Both the position numbers and the translations under genes were made by a program. The notes beneath the pieces are model-generated. The model was not told where the DNA came from, did not search any database, and was given only the letters and a program-made list of their open reading frames with translations. DNA of 64,000 nt from Aedes albopictus (taxonomy: Eukaryota; Arthropoda; Insecta; Diptera; Culicidae). This document shows, piece by piece, positions 54,633-64,000 of this stretch (the stretch's first letter is position 1; each line of letters starts with the position of its first letter). The stretch is taken from assembly GCF_035046485.1 (NCBI RefSeq), contig NC_085136.1, positions 82,291,734 through 82,355,733 on the forward strand, in the 5' to 3' direction.

Positions 54633-54957
54633 TAATAGAGTTTTTCTCTTCTTTAAATCATAATAAACTGTTCTTTGCTTATCGAAAGAACAGCTTATGA
54701 ATCAAAGAAGGGTAAATCTCTAGAGGGAATGCCAACAACAAACAAAAAAAAATATCAAGCTGCAGTGATTAGTTTTATTCAGGTGTTTACCCTGTGAATT
54801 CCTATCGCGGATCATTTCAGAGAAAATTATTTGAAATGTGTTTTTGAGGAATTCGACATTAAAAATATTTGTCTGAGCCGCAATACAAAATAATACATGT
54901 ACTTTTTGCATTGAACAAAACAAATAAACTCACAAAATCATAATTTATGCGGAGTAA

Positions 54958-55125
54958 TAAACTATTCGGGTAAATGTCGCATTCGGGTATCTGTCGCATT
55001 CGGGTAAATGTCGCATTCGGGTAAATGTCGCGTTCGGGTATTTGGCATTCGGGTATATGTTACATTCGGGTAAATGGTTTTCGGGTAAATGTCTTTCGGG
55101 TAAATGGTTTTCGGGTAAATGTTAT
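54958..55125 (-). repeat. Subterminal array of catttacccgaa words, right
   Basis: About ten copies of 'ttcgggtaaatg' (reverse complement of the left array), so the two arrays face each other from opposite ends of the 6.2-kb element. Confidence 0.85.
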
Positions 55126-55375
55126 AGAATCATATAAAATGCATTAAATTTTTATCATGCAGATAAGGAATCGTAAATTACTCTGCACTGCCAAAAGCTA
55201 ACAGCCAATTTCTGCTTAAACGTTTGAAAATAATGGAAATTTGTAGGGTGTTTTCTCAAATTTGCCACATTTCGCGGTATTTCGCGGGATGTTACAAATT
55301 TCGCGATCAAGACCCAATTTCGCGGATTTCGCGGCTTCCGCGAAATCGCGAATTTCCATTGTCCCTACTAATTAC

Positions 55376-57289
55376 ATACATAATTTTTTCATACACATTT
55401 TCTTCATCGTTGCTGGGCGTTCAATAGCCGTTCAAATTGGATACATTTTGATAAGTGTTTCCGGTACAGGGTCTGCTTGGTAATGGTTAGCAAGCCCTAT
55501 AACTGAAAAGCTAACCACAATGTATCCAACTTGACCGCAATGTTAATTGCGGTGCTAATAAGGCATTTTATGAGACGTTTCAAATCAGCTGTTTTTTGAA
55601 TGTTTACCAGTTTTGAAGTCCAACCGGTGGGTCCATTTATTTACATTTTCGCTAGCATAACATGTGATACGGGCCCATTCAATAAACGGGGTTCATTTAT
55701 CTGCAAAAATGCGTCAATCCGCCCACTATAATTAATATCCGTAGACCGTGGGGATGTTTTTTTCATCTGCTAGTGACATCATACAGCTCGGGGGATTCAT
55801 ACATGCCGCATTAGAAACCGAAACATCTCTGCCAGCAAAAATCTGATTAGCGCTCACCACATGTTATGCTACTTTTCGCGAAAACAAAAACACCAAATGT
55901 AAACAATAACAATGAGCGGCCTACCGGTAGAACGTCTCGTAAAATAGCTTATTACCAGTTGCTCGACAACGGGGCCATCACCCCCCAATGCGCACTTCCG
56001 TTCTGTCCCCTTCAGCACTTCACCAGTATGATGATTATCCATGTTCAACAACTTTTTCCTCGCATAACGACACACACACGCACCGGACCACAGCACAACT
56101 TGTCTGTGGGTATCTAATCGAACAAAGGCTTGTTCCGCCGGAGAACATTTTGCGGTTGGATCGTTCATAGTGCGTAAATAGAACTGAAGCGAAAAAATCC
56201 TCCACGCCACTAACCAAGTTGTTGCTATTCCTGGCCACAACCGGCAAAGCTGAGGGACCCTCAGCTAGCAGGAACAGGTTAATTAGTTCCACTTCCGCAG
56301 CGTTCTAACCGCGCGTGTAGAAAATCCTGTCCCTGATGCCCGTGAACGCTGTGCTGGATGCACCAGCCAACCACACGATCCGGTGTGCAGTGGCAATGCT
56401 CAGCTCACGTCATCGAGAGGAGAGGGACAGCGCAGCGCGGTGTCGGTCGTTGATGATAATAATACCAGCGCTGTTATTGGTCGTGAGCTTCCCATGACGA
56501 TGAACAAGTAGGCTCTTTCATCGTCACAAGACAAAACGAGCATTCGCGCACTTCGTCATGTCATTTTGCAATAATCAAGCGTCATGACGGAAATTTTCAA
56601 ATTGTTTTGAAATTAAAATTTTCACCTGGTCCAAGCAAATTTAGGCTAGCCGTTGTATTTAACAGATAGAGAGGGCATACATTCATGCTTTAAAGGATTT
56701 AAACAACGACAAAATCCATGAATGTTGTAGTAATTGCCTTGTTTACAACCATGTCACGCTCCGTCGTGACCGAAAAATGAGCGAATATTGTTAGACTCTC
56801 TTGGTCATTGTCTCCCGATTCGATGACATTGAGAGAGGCACTTCTGTAAAATTCGCGTGACGACCCGTGTTGACGCTGACGCTTTCCAAGCCTGGATAAT
56901 ACTAATGCCAACGGCGATAATGTGCAGAGAATCAGGTAATATACCTATCATTGTGCAGTGGCTGGAAAATGACATTATTAAATTTTCGCGCCGGCTCGAC
57001 CGTCAACTCACGGTACGAGGAGCAAAATTATTTATGAAGTGATGATGATGGTTCCAGAGTAGAGGCGACTCGCAGCATGTTGGTAGGTACTTACATCAAC
57101 AAGTTACCATCAGGTGGGAATTATTATGTTCATAGTGCTGGGTAATTTAGTAAGTACCATTAAATAGTGAGTATCGAAGAACGTTACGCCGAAGATCATA
57201 AATCCGAATGGGACAGTATGTGAAAATTCCAGCTTCCTTCATAAATGATGGTAATTTTTTTTTTCTTCGAACTCCTTTGTAGATGATCT
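55376..57289. other. Largely non-repetitive DNA, no gene recognised
   Basis: 55640-55900 may be a weak foldback ('gctagcataacatgtg' against 'cacatgttatgctac'). 55900-57060 has higher GC content and words such as 'gatgacattgagagagg' without repeat structure. Open frames at 55869-56292 (minus) have no family signature. This is one of the few stretches that could be host intergenic sequence. Confidence 0.4.
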
Positions 57290-57680
57290 TTTAACTATGG
57301 TTATAACCATATCCCATTTCGTAGCATTCCGTTTCTTCCAGGTGGCGCTTTATCTTCCGGAAGAGGCGGGTCTGCTGTTTCCGCTTCTGTTTGTAACGTT
57401 CCACGTTCTGCCGGGTTTCTTGCTGCAGCATTACCACCCGTACTGCGTTCTTCTCGAAATTCAGCGCATACATCCGATTGCTTCAGGCGCTCTAGGTTGT
57501 CCAGTGGTGGTCACTGGTACCGTACATTGTCGATGATGCAAAGGTGGGCGCAGTTTGACAATCACTAGGAAGTGGACGGAGTTGATGACAGTGCCACGAT
57601 AGGCCCTGACGTCGATAATGTCAGAGAAGTGCTATTCGTCAATCAAAACGTGCTGGATTTGGGACTCCTTCTGCTGGGGA
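57290..57680 (-). pseudogene. RTE-like LINE fragment, endonuclease end and linker
   Basis: On the minus strand it reads from a QIxHVLIDE...HFSDIIDVRAYRGT segment (endonuclease end, with a stop) to a linker with MLQQETRQNVERYKQKRKQQ (57480-57291). These parts belong upstream of a reverse transcriptase in the element, so this is a separate copy lying directly after the 3' end of the 57690-58775 copy. Confidence 0.72.
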
Positions 57681-57689
57681 AATTGTCAA

Positions 57690-58775
57690 TCGAAAACATA
57701 CTTACATACTTACCGATCAGGCTAAGGCCGGGGTGGCCTCTGCTGTACATAGTAGCCGTCTCAACACTTGGTCCATGGCTGTTTATCTCCAGTTCCGCAC
57801 TGCGTAGGGTAGCGTAGGGTAGGGTGCGTAGGGTCCGCAGATCGTCCTCCACTTGGTCGACCCACCTAGCTCGCTGCGCTCCACGTTTTCTTATACCGGT
57901 CGGATGATTCTCGAGAACCATTTTAGTCGTGTTGCTATCCGACATCCTGATGACGTGACCCGCCCACCGTAGCCTCCCGATTTTCGCGGTATGGACGATG
58001 GTTGGCTCTCTCAGCAGCTGATGCAGCTCGTGGTTCATTCGCCTTCTCAAAGTCCCGTCTTCCATTTGCACTCCGCCGTAGATGATACGCAACACCTTCC
58101 GTTCGAAAACTCCAAGGGCGCGTTGGTCCTCTGCACGTAGGGTTCATGTTTCGTGCCCATAGAGGACGACCGGTCTAATCAGCGTTTTGTAGATGGTTAA
58201 CTTCGTGTTAGCGCGAACTTCATTCGATCGTAGAGTTCTGCGGAGTCCAAAGTAAGCACGATTTCCTTCCACAATGCACCTCTGAATTTCTCTGCTGGTG
58301 TCGTTGTCGGCGGTCACCAGTGAGCCCAAGCACAGGAATTCTTCAACCGCCTCGATTTCATCACCGTCGATATAAATTCGGGGTGGCGGGCGCGGTGATT
58401 CCTCCCTGGAGCCCTTTGCCATCATGTACTTTGTCTTCGACACATTAATAACTAGTCCGATTCGCCTGGCTTCACTCTTTAATCGGATGTACGTTTCCGC
58501 CATCGTCTTAAATTTACTAGCAATAATATCAATATCATCAGCGAAACCAAGCAGCTGAACGGACTTCGTGAAAATCGTTCCACTCGTGTTTATCCCCGCT
58601 CTCCTAATTACACCCTCTAAAGCAATGTTGAACAGCAAGCACGAAAGACCATCACCTTGCCGTAACCCTCTGCGAGATTCGAAGGGATTCGAGAGTGTCC
58701 CTGATACTCGAACTACGCACATCACTCGATCCATCGTCGCCTTGATCAACCGTGTCAGTATGATCATTGATCTTT
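57690..58775 (-). pseudogene. RTE-like LINE, 5'-truncated, reverse transcriptase C-half
   Basis: It starts within the reverse transcriptase (LTRLIKATMDRV), has GLRQGDGLSCLLFN and an intact FADD box (LLGFADDIDII), and continues to a stop after PVVLYGHET at 58144. The C-terminal part goes on in other frames (RALGVFERKVL, then IGRLRWAGHVIRM). It ends near an 'aagtatgtaagtatg' tail. Close to the copy at 28330-32010 but with the catalytic box preserved. Confidence 0.8.
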
Positions 58776-59450
58776 CAATTCAGTAGGCCTCTTAGCCCGT
58801 ACTCCCTGCGAATAGAGACGCAACGTGAGACCTGATGGATTACTTCAATTAGTGACCTAATATGTAACTTTATAATTCAACACTTTCTTACGATTATTTT
58901 TAGTGACGATCTAGGTGAATCTCGGACTGCTCACGTGGACACGACTTTGGACTACGCTACGGAACGAACTGTGAATGCATCGAAATTATTACACTGGCTT
59001 TAACGCAAACATAACCTACGATAACCTCGTTGCTGTTGCAATTACCTTCGGTTCAGATTATCTCACAGTGTGTAATTTGTGCACTCCATCACTATTCATC
59101 CGTAATTGTCTCACTAAGTTGCGATCTAAATAAGACTTTACTCATATAATTAAACTTTCTGTAACTACAATAACTTTCCTACGATGGGACAATTTAACAC
59201 CCTTTGCTTCGTGATCGCTGATAATGAATGACAAACTGTGGCTGCGATGACCGGAAACACCTTTGACAGGTCATCCGATCCTCTTTGACACCTGTCGATC
59301 ATCTTTCAGCGACGCTTCAACAGTTACACGCGACGCTTGAGTAACGCTTGGTAACAGGGTTGCCAGCTGGACAGCTTCTGCGGCAACACATCCTTGTGTT
59401 GATCGGCTGCCACCCGATCACACGTTGTCGCATCTTGCCCAACACTATAA
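58776..59450. other. Unassigned DNA between LINE pieces
   Basis: No ORF. It might be a solo LTR or MITE, but I found no convincing terminal repeats or duplication. Confidence 0.3.
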
Positions 59451-59458
59451 ATCCCTAG

Positions 59459-59894
59459 CAGAGATGGTCGGGTTTCGGGTTTTCAAACCCGAAACCTGAC
59501 CCGAACCCGACGGGTACGGGTCGGGTTCGGGCCTGGTAAATTTAAAAAAACTCGGGTTCGGGTCGGGTTCGGGTTTAAACAATTTCGAAATATTCGGGTA
59601 CGGGTCGGGTCAGGTTTGAATAACGTCGGGTTCAAGTCGGGTTTGGTACCAGTGTAGATGAATCAGTATTTAGAAGAATACTTTATTTGTTATATTCGAT
59701 ACATCAATCAATTATTTTTATAACTCGGGTTTCGGTCGGGTTTTTAGACAAATAATTTCTCGGGTTCGGGTTGGGTTCGGGTTTGATAAACGAGAATTTT
59801 TCGGGTTCGGGTCGGGTCCGGGTTTGACGAAACAAAAAATTGTCGGGTACGGGTCGGGTTCGGATCTGTAAAATCTGAAACCCGACCATCTCTA
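59459..59894. mobile_element. 436-bp hAT-type MITE built of TTCGGGTCGGG words
   Basis: Ends 'cagagatggtcgggtttc' and 'gaaacccgaccatctcta' are inverted and fit the hAT pattern. An 8-bp duplication 'atccctag'/'attcctag' (7 of 8) lies at 59451-59458 and 59895-59902. The interior is a degenerate array of 'gggttcgggtcggg' words matching the TIR-proximal sequence. The 61-residue frame at 59704-59889 is repeat translation. Confidence 0.86.
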
Positions 59895-59902
59895 ATTCCT
59901 AG

Positions 59903-60560
59903 ATAAATCCTGTTTCCAGTTCATTGGTGGTGCCACAGCTTTGGTAGAAGGTAGCCGCTCGATGCCCGCGTTTCCACATTTTCTGTCCAGTCCAACAAAG
60001 TTCCTGCAACGCAACGATGTCGAAATTGCGGGGATGTAGTTCGTCGTAAATTATCCTGTCACATCCTGCGAAACCTAGTGACTTGCAAGTTTCCAATCGT
60101 AGTCCTTATTTCGTCGCGTGGGTCTTTGCCGATTGTATCGAGTCGTATTTTCTCTAATGTTATTCGCAATGGGGATTTTTTACGGGTGGCTACGCCAACA
60201 CTCCTGTCTCGCCAGAGGGCTATCGTGCCAGTTCTGTTTAACGTCCCAACCAACACCGGGACGACCACGCTGATGGGGCTACCTCTTTGGATCTAGCTGG
60301 GCATGGTGCAGCGTTTCTTACTCAGCCGCTGGATGTCAGAACAGACGCTGTTTGAGCCGCATCTCCTCGGTGAACAGACGCTCGGGTCGTCCCTCCTCAA
60401 TCTAGCTGAAGCCAGAAGGACAACATTGCCCAGGTTGTACAACCAGCTAAGCACACAACTCTTAGCTGGCGGTCTTTGTCATCGCTTGACCCGTGGAAGC
60501 ATGAGGTAGGAACTTGTGAGGACCAGAGCTATGTTGGACGCTCTCCTTATCGACGCACCG
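59903..60560 (-). pseudogene. RTE-like LINE 5' region with endonuclease start
   Basis: On the minus strand 60096-59899 encodes METCKSLGFAGCDRII then DIVALQELCWTG and YQSCGTTNE, the start of an RTE endonuclease (compare LQEVCWTG at about 29240). Upstream, to 60560, is a possible 5' region, part of which (60320-60560) is shared with 33290-33439. The hAT MITE truncates it. Confidence 0.7.
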
Positions 60561-61302
60561 TTTTGCAGCCCGACATTTGCCGTTTATTCCCACGATTAGG
60601 AATGTGTGAGGTTCTGACGGAAGGATCAACTAAATTTACTACAATCCAAATATAAAAGTTGAATCAAGCATTTATTATTAATTCTTCCTTAACTTGAACT
60701 ACCATATCAAGTTGTTACAATAACCCGTAACGTGGGTAGATCACCCGTAACGTGGGTAGAATGGTGCGTTACGGTGTAAGATCTACCATTTCAAGTTTTG
60801 ATCTTGCTATTTTCCAGCCTGGTTTATTTAAATGCAGGAACATTCCAGGATCAAGATTTGGTGTACTTTTTTACACTATTTATTTATTTTTTTTATTCTA
60901 TTTATTTTTCACTGCTAATATACCGTTTGTTTCAGAGGGATGGAGGTAAATTTAACCTATATATAAATAACAATTTACAAAAATATAACAGTGGAGAACG
61001 TATCACAATTTAATACTTTTTTCTATTTCAGATTTTTGAAGACTTTCCAGGAGATTTCCAATGATTCTATTATGGGTTATAAATCCACCAACGATCTCGA
61101 AAGAAAGTTTGTTTTGACTCGGCAACATGTTTCCGGTTTATTTTTTGTTGGAACTTAATCATTGAGCGAAATCTTCTGGATTTCCAATCACATTTTCAAA
61201 CACAAGCCCTATACTCCTGTCAAAGATCAAAGACAAACCAAAGAAGCCATCTCCGAAGCTGAAATGCAATTACAAAAGATAATGAATCGATAACTCGATT
61301 AC
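60561..61302. other. Non-coding DNA with a short tandem repeat
   Basis: 60722-60760 holds two copies of 'acccgtaacgtgggtaga'. The rest is AT-rich with no gene recognised. Confidence 0.45.
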
Positions 61303-62503
61303 TGTTAAATCTTAAAGAACGTCATTGTGCGGTGCACAATGTGGGAAGGCGTCGGTTTTGGGTTCCTCACGAACACGTCAATTCCTGTTACTGGCCAACA
61401 ACCAGCAGGCCAGAGATGAAGCAATAATCCGTGTGGCACTCGAACCGGTGTCCGCAAAAGATTACCTCTGGTAGGGTCTATTTGCGGATCGGAACGATGG
61501 GACACTGCAAAATCTCTTGCTGGCGCTCCAGCAGCGGTGGGAATGACGCTGGCTTGCAACAGGTTGCCCGTGTGCAATCGAACCGGTGTTCACAGTAGAT
61601 TACCGCGGGTGGGGTCCAGCTGTGAATCGGAACGAGGGGACAAACGCTTGTTGCCTCGCCGGAAGGTGCTCCGTTGAGCAAGGGTAGGTGGACTGTATTC
61701 TCGTAGCAGTGGGGTCAGCAGCAGCGGATGGCAGCCTTGGCAGCGGAATTCGGATCCAGGTGATCTCCTCAGTGGATGAAAGAAAAATCCGGTTTCTATT
61801 TCAGCGTTTATTCGCGATGTTACACGTTTGACGTTTACAAAAAAACTGATACGCTTCGCGCGGTATGGGGATCTTTATATTGCGACATTTGCACCCATTT
61901 AGACTCGGCCGAAATTCATTATCATCACAGTCGAATTTCGCACACGACTTCGCAGCGGCTGGTATACACAAGTTCGGTTGAGTTCATGACAGGGGCGTCG
62001 GATGCACAACAGGTAAACAAAATAAGTTTGATTTGTGTGAAATTTCGCTGAGAAATGAAGATTCATTGGATTCTCAAATTATCACAGTAGTCTAAACATT
62101 GATGAGAAACCCAATATACAAGATGATTCATTAGTGTGAGTGTAGCAATTATGAGTCATTGGCTCCTCCCATCTCCATGGGAACACAAACAAACGAAACA
62201 AAAACAAGAAAAATCGATTGGCGACTAGATGGGAGGAACCTTCTAGAAAGAAATATATTTGGATGGATGTCTGACTGTACTTTTGGCTTTGCTGATATGA
62301 TATTACTTTTCGATATGGGGAAAGGTATTGGCATTTCATTAACTTAACAACTAAGGTTTACAAAACAGGGGAAAAGTGGGGTAAAACAGAAAGGGGAAGG
62401 TGGGGTGAAACAGAAAGGGGATAGTAGGGGCAAATTGACAACATTTTCAAAAAAAAACTTATTCATACAAATAAAAACAAAAACAAACGTTCGGAACCGA
62501 ACA
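61303..62503 (-). mobile_element. 3' LTR of a BEL/Pao retrotransposon
   Basis: On the minus strand it starts TGTTCGGTTCC directly after a purine-rich tract (62504-62517, CCCGGGGGGAGAA) that follows the pol stop codon, and ends TTTAACA at 61303, giving TGTT...AACA ends. An AATAAA lies near 61805 and could serve polyadenylation. The U5 side carries two ~75-bp direct repeats 138 bases apart. The 5' LTR is outside the window, so the right end is inferred. Confidence 0.6.
61430..61643 (-). repeat. Internal direct repeats of the LTR
   Basis: 'cgaaccggtgt', 'gattacc', 'gggtc' and 'atcggaacga' recur in the same order at about 61441-61497 and 61579-61634, 138 bases apart. Confidence 0.8.
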
Positions 62504-62518
62504 TTCTCCCCCCGGGCT

Positions 62519-64000
62519 TCAATGCGGATCTGCGAGTGCGTCATCGTTGTCTTGGATCGGTAATGGTGCGAGTCGAGAAACTGGGCGACGGTATACCCCG
62601 GTAGCTGTTTGAACATCAACTACTCTCACTACTAGATCTTTGCCAGGATACACTTTTACTACTCGGCCCAACTTCCACGATTGAGGAGGAAGGTTATCTT
62701 CCTTTACAACTACGATTAGCCCAGGAGTCACGTTAGGGGAGTCTTTGGTCCACTTCGAGCGAGCCTGCAAGGTGTTCAGATACTCGGTTGACCAGCGTCT
62801 CCAGAAATGCTCACGCAGAGACTGCAAATACTTCCATCGGTTCAAACGGTTTACAGGGACATTTTCAAGAGTAGGTTCAGGTATGGCAACCAACTCACGG
62901 CCAATCAGAAAATGTCCGAGCGTTAAGGCGCTTAGTTCGTGGGTGTCCGAAGAGTGAGCGAAGAGTGGACGTGAATTGAGCACTGCTTCAATTTGGGTAA
63001 GAACAGTGTAAAACTCTTCGAAAGTGAGACAGGCATTGGACAAAACCTTCCGCAGATGGGTTTTCGTACTTTTTACCCCGGCCTCCCATAGCCCTCCAAA
63101 ATTGGGAGATCGAGGCGGGATGAACTTCCAAACTATTTCGCGAGCGGAACAAAACTCGTTAATTTTCCCCTTGGCTTGATCATCCTGGAACATCAAATAA
63201 AGATCATGGAGATCTGACTTAGCTCCAGCAAAATTTGTGCCGTGGTCGGAATGAATTTCTTCAACCAGACCCCGACGGCTGACAAAGCGCTGAAGAGCTG
63301 CTACAAAGGCTGCTGACGACAGGTCAGAGACCAATTCTAAATGAATGGCCTTGGTAGCGAGGCATATGAAAATACAAATATATGCCTTTACTCGCACGGA
63401 CTTCCGGAGACCTACCTTTACAAAAACCGGACCAGCGAAATCCACGCCGGTGCGAGAAAATGGAGGGGATGGAACAACACGAGCTTCCGGAAGACGACCC
63501 ATCAGCGGCTGCATACAACTAGGGCGAAATCGGAAACAGGTCACACATTTTCCCAAAACTTTGCGAATGGTTGATTTGGCGTTAACCAACCAGAACCTTT
63601 GACGAAGGAGTGACAACAACCCAGACGGTCCAAGGTGAAGGTTTTCCAAATGCATGTCCCGAATAAGAAGTTCGCAAACTGGACTTTTATTTGGAAGCAA
63701 TATTTGGTGGCGGGCGTCATACGGTAGACGAGAGTTCTCCAAACGTCCACCTACTCTCAACAATCCATCCACCAACATCGGATCTAGTGCACTCAAACGA
63801 CGACTAGGCTTTCCGGAAGCAATCAAAGCCAACTCCTCCGGCATTTCCAGATGCTGCACTAGCCGCATGATAGTTATCATAGATTGGCGTAGCTCAGGAA
63901 CGGTCAAACCCTTGGTAAACGTACGATTAGCGTGGGTTGATCTGCAGTTATTCACAAACCGTAGCACATAACCAATCACTCTCTGCAACTTTCGGAATGA
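62519..64000 (-). CDS. BEL/Pao integrase region of pol, partial
   Basis: An unbroken frame from the window edge to a stop at 62519; the upstream part of pol (protease, reverse transcriptase, RNase H) lies beyond 64000. Counting from 63988, the integrase zinc-binding pair His113/His118...Cys148/Cys151 is present. It is followed by the catalytic core with Asp183 (GVDFAGP), Asp248 (IHSDHGTNF) and Glu302 (GGLWEAGVK). The C-terminal part matches the extra domain usual after BEL/Pao integrases (QSLREHFWRRWS, then LPPQSWKLGRV). It inserts the element's cDNA into the host genome. All three acidic residues are intact and no stop is seen, so this copy may be young. Confidence 0.9.
   Translation of the reverse strand, partial: SFRKLQRVIGYVLRFVNNCRSTHANRTFTKGLTVPELRQSMITIMRLVQHLEMPEELALIASGKPSRRLSALDPMLVDGLLRVGGRLENSRLPYDARHQILLPNKSPVCELLIRDMHLENLHLGPSGLLSLLRQRFWLVNAKSTIRKVLGKCVTCFRFRPSCMQPLMGRLPEARVVPSPPFSRTGVDFAGPVFVKVGLRKSVRVKAYICIFICLATKAIHLELVSDLSSAAFVAALQRFVSRRGLVEEIHSDHGTNFAGAKSDLHDLYLMFQDDQAKGKINEFCSAREIVWKFIPPRSPNFGGLWEAGVKSTKTHLRKVLSNACLTFEEFYTVLTQIEAVLNSRPLFAHSSDTHELSALTLGHFLIGRELVAIPEPTLENVPVNRLNRWKYLQSLREHFWRRWSTEYLNTLQARSKWTKDSPNVTPGLIVVVKEDNLPPQSWKLGRVVKVYPGKDLVVRVVDVQTATGVYRRPVSRLAPLPIQDNDDALADPH

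Larger units (their letters stand above)
52044..54717 (+). repeat. Dispersed ~33-bp motif, ten or more copies
   Basis: The motif is a 'ccttcttt' block, about 10 variable A/T-rich bases, then 'ggctgttctttcgaa'. Copies lie at about 52044, 52125, 52200, 52604, 52761, 52845, 53133, 54112, 54201 and 54650, with an inverted copy at 54675-54717. One half-copy at 53475-53494 is split by a MITE and a hAT MITE. 'ttctt' and 'aagaa' halves could pair. Intervals are irregular, so this is not a simple satellite. Confidence 0.7.
49201..55367. mobile_element. 6.2-kb hAT-type element, no transposase seen
   Basis: The ends are 'tagggacattggaaattcgc' and 'gcgaatttccattgtcccta', inverted with one difference. 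Both fit the hAT pattern Y-A-R-N-G. The exact 8-bp duplication 'ctaattac' lies at 49193-49200 and 55368-55375. Inside the ends come 'ttcgcgg' words, then inverted subterminal arrays of a 'catttacccgaa' word (49437-49610 and 54958-55125). No hAT transposase ORF or BED finger is visible; the interior is filled with other insertions and repeats. It is probably a non-autonomous derivative. Confidence 0.88.

Noticed and set aside
49437..55125. Regularly repeated catttacccgaa arrays that look CRISPR-like
   Set aside because: The words are 12 bases, imperfect, with spacers of a few related bases, and sit just inside the ends of a hAT element in a eukaryotic genome. They are subterminal transposon repeats.
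56035..56292. 85-codon minus-strand frame in the GC-richer stretch
   Set aside because: Overlaps another frame of similar length on the same strand, with no signature in either.
57801..57838. gcgtagggta short repeat
   Set aside because: A small slippage expansion inside the C-terminal part of an RTE copy, of local origin.

Overview
The window reads as nuclear DNA of a mosquito, most likely Aedes. It is AT-rich intergenic sequence in which almost every recognisable unit is a transposable element or a decayed copy of one: an R1-clade LINE pair, several RTE-like LINEs, a Jockey-like LINE, a BEL/Pao LTR element, tRNA-headed SINEs including a Feilai-type copy, and many foldback or MITE elements with TA, TTAA or 8-bp target duplications. 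The species is inferred from these repeat families only. No bacterial or organellar features were seen.

The only convincing host protein exon is 14559-15258 on the minus strand. It is the first coding exon of a secreted, very acidic, low-complexity protein, with a clean splice donor. A short candidate exon (28040-28096) and some unrecognised ORFs are weak.

Layout. 1-7740: non-coding DNA with a 2-kb TIR element (1957-3919) carrying a large foldback, SINE pieces, short tandem repeats and a pseudogene of a signal-peptide ORF. 7740-12152: a ~163-bp satellite split at a TA by a 3.4-kb TIR element (8255-11657) that holds further MITEs. 12153-16620: a Feilai-type SINE, the host exon, and a tRNA-Met-like SINE with a long palindrome. 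16796-24505: two R1-clade LINE copies head to tail on the minus strand, with repeated 3' UTR units. 24506-28330: satellite and MITE sequence. 28330-32010: an RTE-like LINE split by a nested foldback. 33440-36020: two more LINE remnants with nested MITEs. 36170-39190 and 43650-46090: long stretches of a degenerate ~12-bp repeat. 39334-41604: a Jockey-like LINE split by a ~0.58-kb insertion with a hammerhead-ribozyme-like motif. 46110-48860: an RTE remnant split by three insertions. 49201-55367: a 6.2-kb hAT-type element with a perfect 8-bp target duplication and no recognisable transposase. It contains a retroposon-like unit (49882-51617), a dispersed ~33-bp motif array, two indistinguishable MITEs and a smaller hAT MITE. 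57290-60560: RTE pieces and another hAT MITE. 61303-64000: the 3' LTR and integrase end of a BEL/Pao element that continues past the window.

The genes do not form a pathway. The window is mainly a record of nested transposition, and the order of events can be read from target duplications. The parts least explained by known families are the 49882-51617 retroposon with tandem 5' units and a signal-peptide ORF, the hammerhead-like insertion at 40405-40984, and the motif array at 52.0-54.7 kb. All comparisons were made by eye.
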